Assembly (NCBI GenBank): GCA_014799805.1
Contig: JAAVHJ010000021.1
Span: 1-45,321 of the forward strand
Reading direction: 5' to 3'
Length of the DNA stretch: 45,321 nucleotides
Origin: Ruminococcus sp.
Lineage (GTDB): Bacteria > Bacillota > Clostridia > Oscillospirales > Ruminococcaceae
The translations under genes were made by a program, and so were the position numbers. Numbering within the stretch: the stretch's first letter is position 1; every line of letters begins with the position of its first letter. The notes under the pieces are model-generated. The model was not told the DNA's origin. It ran no database searches and saw only the letters and a program-made list of their open reading frames with translations. This document shows, piece after piece, positions 43,278 through 45,321 of this stretch.

Positions 43278-44627
43278 TTATTTTCGTGACATTAAAACTA
43301 TACATTCTACATGTGTTGTACTAGGAAATAAATCAACAGCTTTGACTTTTTCAATCATATAATGATTCTCTGCAAAAATCGCAGAATCTCTTGCACAAGT
43401 AGCTGGATTACAAGAAATCATAATAATTTTATCTGGTTGCATATTGATAACTGACTGAATTGTCATGCTATCACAGCCTTTTCTTGGAGGGTCAAGAATT
43501 ACAATATCTGGCGAAAGTTTTTGTTCTAATAATTTTTTAGAAATCATTCCAGCATCACCACAATAAAATTCTGCATTAAAGATTTTATTTTGCCTTGCAT
43601 TTTCTTTTGCATTTTCAACTGCTTCTGGAATTACTTCCACACCAATTAATTTTTTAATACTATCAGCCATAGAAAGCCCAATTGTACCAGCTCCACAATA
43701 TAAATCTAATACTAACTCATTGCCTTGCAAGTCAGCATAATGTTTGGCAATCTGATAAAGCTGTTCTGCCTGTGCAGTATTCACTTGATAAAACGATTGC
43801 GGAGAAATTTTAATCTGATTTTCACACATAGTATCAATTATAAAATTTTTTCCTGTTAATAGTTTTACTTTCTTGCCCATAATCACATTTGTTTTTTCTG
43901 AATTTACAGACTCTGAAATGCTAACAATATCTGGAAATTTATTTTGTAAATCTAATAGAAAATTTAATTTTTTATGAATAGATTTTCTTGTAATAAAACA
44001 TAGCATAATTTCCCCTGAATGATAGCCTTTTCTTAAATAAATATGCCGTAATTCCCCAGTATGAGATAATTCATCATAAGCCGAAATATTTGCTTTTTGC
44101 AATGCTGGAAGTAAATAATTTAATATTTCCTGAAATATTGGAGGGTGCAAATAACAATCCTGAAAAGCAATCACTCTATGACTATGTTTTGCATAAAATC
44201 CGCATACTAATTTATTATCTTTCATCGCAACAGGATATTGTGCTTTATTGCGATAAAAATTTCTATTTTCGCCTCCTAAAATTGGTTCAAATACAGGATT
44301 TAATTTTCCAATTCTCGAAAAAGCGTCTTTTACAAATTGCGATTTATATTGCAATTCTGTCTGATAATCCACATGCCGAAATACACAACCGCCACATTGC
44401 CGAAATACTGGACAATCTGGAGTAACACGCCCTGTTCCAAACTTTAATAATTCATCGATAATCCCAAAGGCATAATTTTTCAAGACTTTTACAATTTTAA
44501 CTTTCAATTTATCGCCAATTGCCGTCATTGGCACAAAAACCGCCATGCTATCAATTTTACAGACACCGCTTCCCTCAGTTGTCATGCCTGTAATTTCTGT
44601 TTCATAGATTTCATTTTTCTGTAGCAT
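43278..44627 (-). CDS. 23S rRNA m5U methyltransferase (RlmD/TrmA family)
   Basis: A 449-aa SAM-dependent RNA uracil-C5 methyltransferase. A TRAM domain (~1-60) precedes an iron-sulfur cluster site (Cys72, Cys78, Cys81, Cys158). The methyltransferase domain has LDLYCGAGTIGLSM (motif I), ILDPPRKG, and the catalytic SCNPATCARD with Cys406. In Firmicutes single enzymes of this family can methylate both U747 and U1939 (RlmCD), so the exact target is left open. GGGGGA lies 8 nt before the ATG, formed by the end of the HAD gene; the two genes abut (TAA then ATG). Confidence 0.93.
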   Translation of the reverse strand: MLQKNEIYETEITGMTTEGSGVCKIDSMAVFVPMTAIGDKLKVKIVKVLKNYAFGIIDELLKFGTGRVTPDCPVFRQCGGCVFRHVDYQTELQYKSQFVKDAFSRIGKLNPVFEPILGGENRNFYRNKAQYPVAMKDNKLVCGFYAKHSHRVIAFQDCYLHPPIFQEILNYLLPALQKANISAYDELSHTGELRHIYLRKGYHSGEIMLCFITRKSIHKKLNFLLDLQNKFPDIVSISESVNSEKTNVIMGKKVKLLTGKNFIIDTMCENQIKISPQSFYQVNTAQAEQLYQIAKHYADLQGNELVLDLYCGAGTIGLSMADSIKKLIGVEVIPEAVENAKENARQNKIFNAEFYCGDAGMISKKLLEQKLSPDIVILDPPRKGCDSMTIQSVINMQPDKIIMISCNPATCARDSAIFAENHYMIEKVKAVDLFPSTTHVECIVLMSRK

Positions 44628-45321
44628 TTAAAATCCCCCTTTTTTTATATTAAATTCTAAATAATTTTTAATTACTTCTGTTGCACCAAATTTTAATAAT
44701 ATTTCTCTTTCTAGCATAGAACTCACACCGATAATTTTCCCTGCTTTGGCACGTTTTGCAGATAAAATTCCTGATTTGGCATCTTCAAATACCAGACAAT
44801 TTTCTGGCTGTAAGCTTAGCAAATGAAACGCTTTTAAATAAATATCTGGTTCAGGCTTACCAGCAAAACTACCATCATTATAAATAATCTTATCCAATGA
44901 AAACCATTTATTTAAATTCAGGTGTTCAAAGAAAAATTGCATATTTTTCAAAGCTGACGCTGTTGCAATGGTAACAGGAATATGATTATTCTTCAAAAAA
45001 TTCAGAAATTCAGGCAAACCCTCTGCAAGATGAAAATCTTTGCTTTGCAAACATAAATTTCTATAGATTTTTTCCTTTTGTTCTTCAATTGCAATGCTTT
45101 CTAAACCTGAAATTTTTTTATTAAGAAAATAAGACAAAATACTTTGTGCGGACCTGCCATATACATGTTCATGAAATTCAGAATCAGAAATTTTTCTGCC
45201 AATACTAGATTCTAAAAATAAATTCCAAGCTTTGTCATGTAAATCTTTATCAAAAATCATTGTGCCATTAAAATCAAATACAACGCCTTTTATATTATTA
45301 TTATTATTATTATTATTATTA
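44628..45321 (-). CDS. HAD-family hydrolase (beta-phosphoglucomutase-like), 5' end outside window
   Basis: Partial gene. The first ATG in the window is at 45260, but the frame stays open to the edge and the upstream codons read IKGVVFDFNGT, the essential HAD motif I. The true start must therefore lie beyond 45321. Motif III Lys lies in ASALKNMQFF and motif IV in VFEDAKSGILSAKRA. The cap domain (~YGRSAQSILSYFL) is of the C1 type seen in phosphoglucomutases and small-sugar phosphatases. The second Asp of DxDGT is Asn (DFNGT), which occurs in some HAD enzymes but would weaken mutase activity. At least nine Asn codons precede motif I. It directly abuts the rRNA methyltransferase gene. Confidence 0.85.
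   Translation of the reverse strand, partial: NNNNNNNNNIKGVVFDFNGTMIFDKDLHDKAWNLFLESSIGRKISDSEFHEHVYGRSAQSILSYFLNKKISGLESIAIEEQKEKIYRNLCLQSKDFHLAEGLPEFLNFLKNNHIPVTIATASALKNMQFFFEHLNLNKWFSLDKIIYNDGSFAGKPEPDIYLKAFHLLSLQPENCLVFEDAKSGILSAKRAKAGKIIGVSSMLEREILLKFGATEVIKNYLEFNIKKGGF
45294..45320 (-). repeat. AAT trinucleotide repeat at window edge encoding poly-Asn
   Basis: At least nine AAT units on the minus strand, in frame with HAD motif I and continuing to the window end, so the full length is unknown. Confidence 0.9.

Overview
This window is AT-rich chromosomal DNA from a low-GC Gram-positive anaerobe, most likely a cellulosome-related Clostridia/Ruminococcaceae-type organism. The support is a dockerin-tagged GH10 xylanase, class B sortases, AddAB instead of RecBCD, long-form HPF, a DnaD/DnaI pair, strong AGGAGG ribosome binding sites, and promoters that are nearly all TTGACA-N17-TATAAT. 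TGA is a normal stop (addB and thiI end with it). I see no phage, plasmid, IS element or CRISPR array. Species assignment is inference.

Layout. 1-10.4 kb: pyridoxamine kinase (-), then an SPFH/zinc-ribbon gene, addB and addA (+), and a small amidase. 10.4-11.9 kb: a secreted OB-fold protein and tRNA-Leu (-). 12-15.7 kb: a sulfur-trafficking block (cysteine desulfurase ... thiI) with an immunity-like small gene and a methyltransferase broken by a TGA between them. 15.7-19.1 kb: two class B sortases and a secreted SpoIID-like protein whose two halves are in swapped order. 19.1-21.5 kb: Nudix hydrolase and a CobW-type GTPase (-), tRNA-Trp, and a SUKH-type protein. 21.5-24.3 kb: dockerin xylanase, tRNA-Arg and hpf (all -). 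24.5-27.6 kb: an FHA / SEDS glycosyltransferase / transpeptidase operon. 27.8-32.4 kb: DUF389 membrane protein, beta-helix surface protein (-), inactive rhomboid-like protein (+) and VWA lipoprotein (-). 32.5-34.3 kb: tgt and mntP (+). 34.3-41.8 kb: one long minus-strand run, moxR-DUF58-transglutaminase-DUF308-dnaD-dnaI. 41.9-45.3 kb: an unrecognised 386-aa protein, an RlmD-type rRNA methyltransferase and a HAD hydrolase that runs off the window end.

Themes. Much of the window concerns the cell envelope: the tandem sortases with the permuted SpoIID-like protein, the FHA-SEDS-PBP wall synthase operon, the MoxR-DUF58-transglutaminase cluster, and several anchored surface proteins. The rest is DNA repair and replication (AddAB, DnaD/DnaI), tRNA/rRNA modification (ThiI, Tgt, RlmD) and polysaccharide degradation. 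The most unusual item is the sortase/SpoIID locus; the least explained gene is at 41962-43122. Three genes carry poly-Asn tracts made of AAT repeats.
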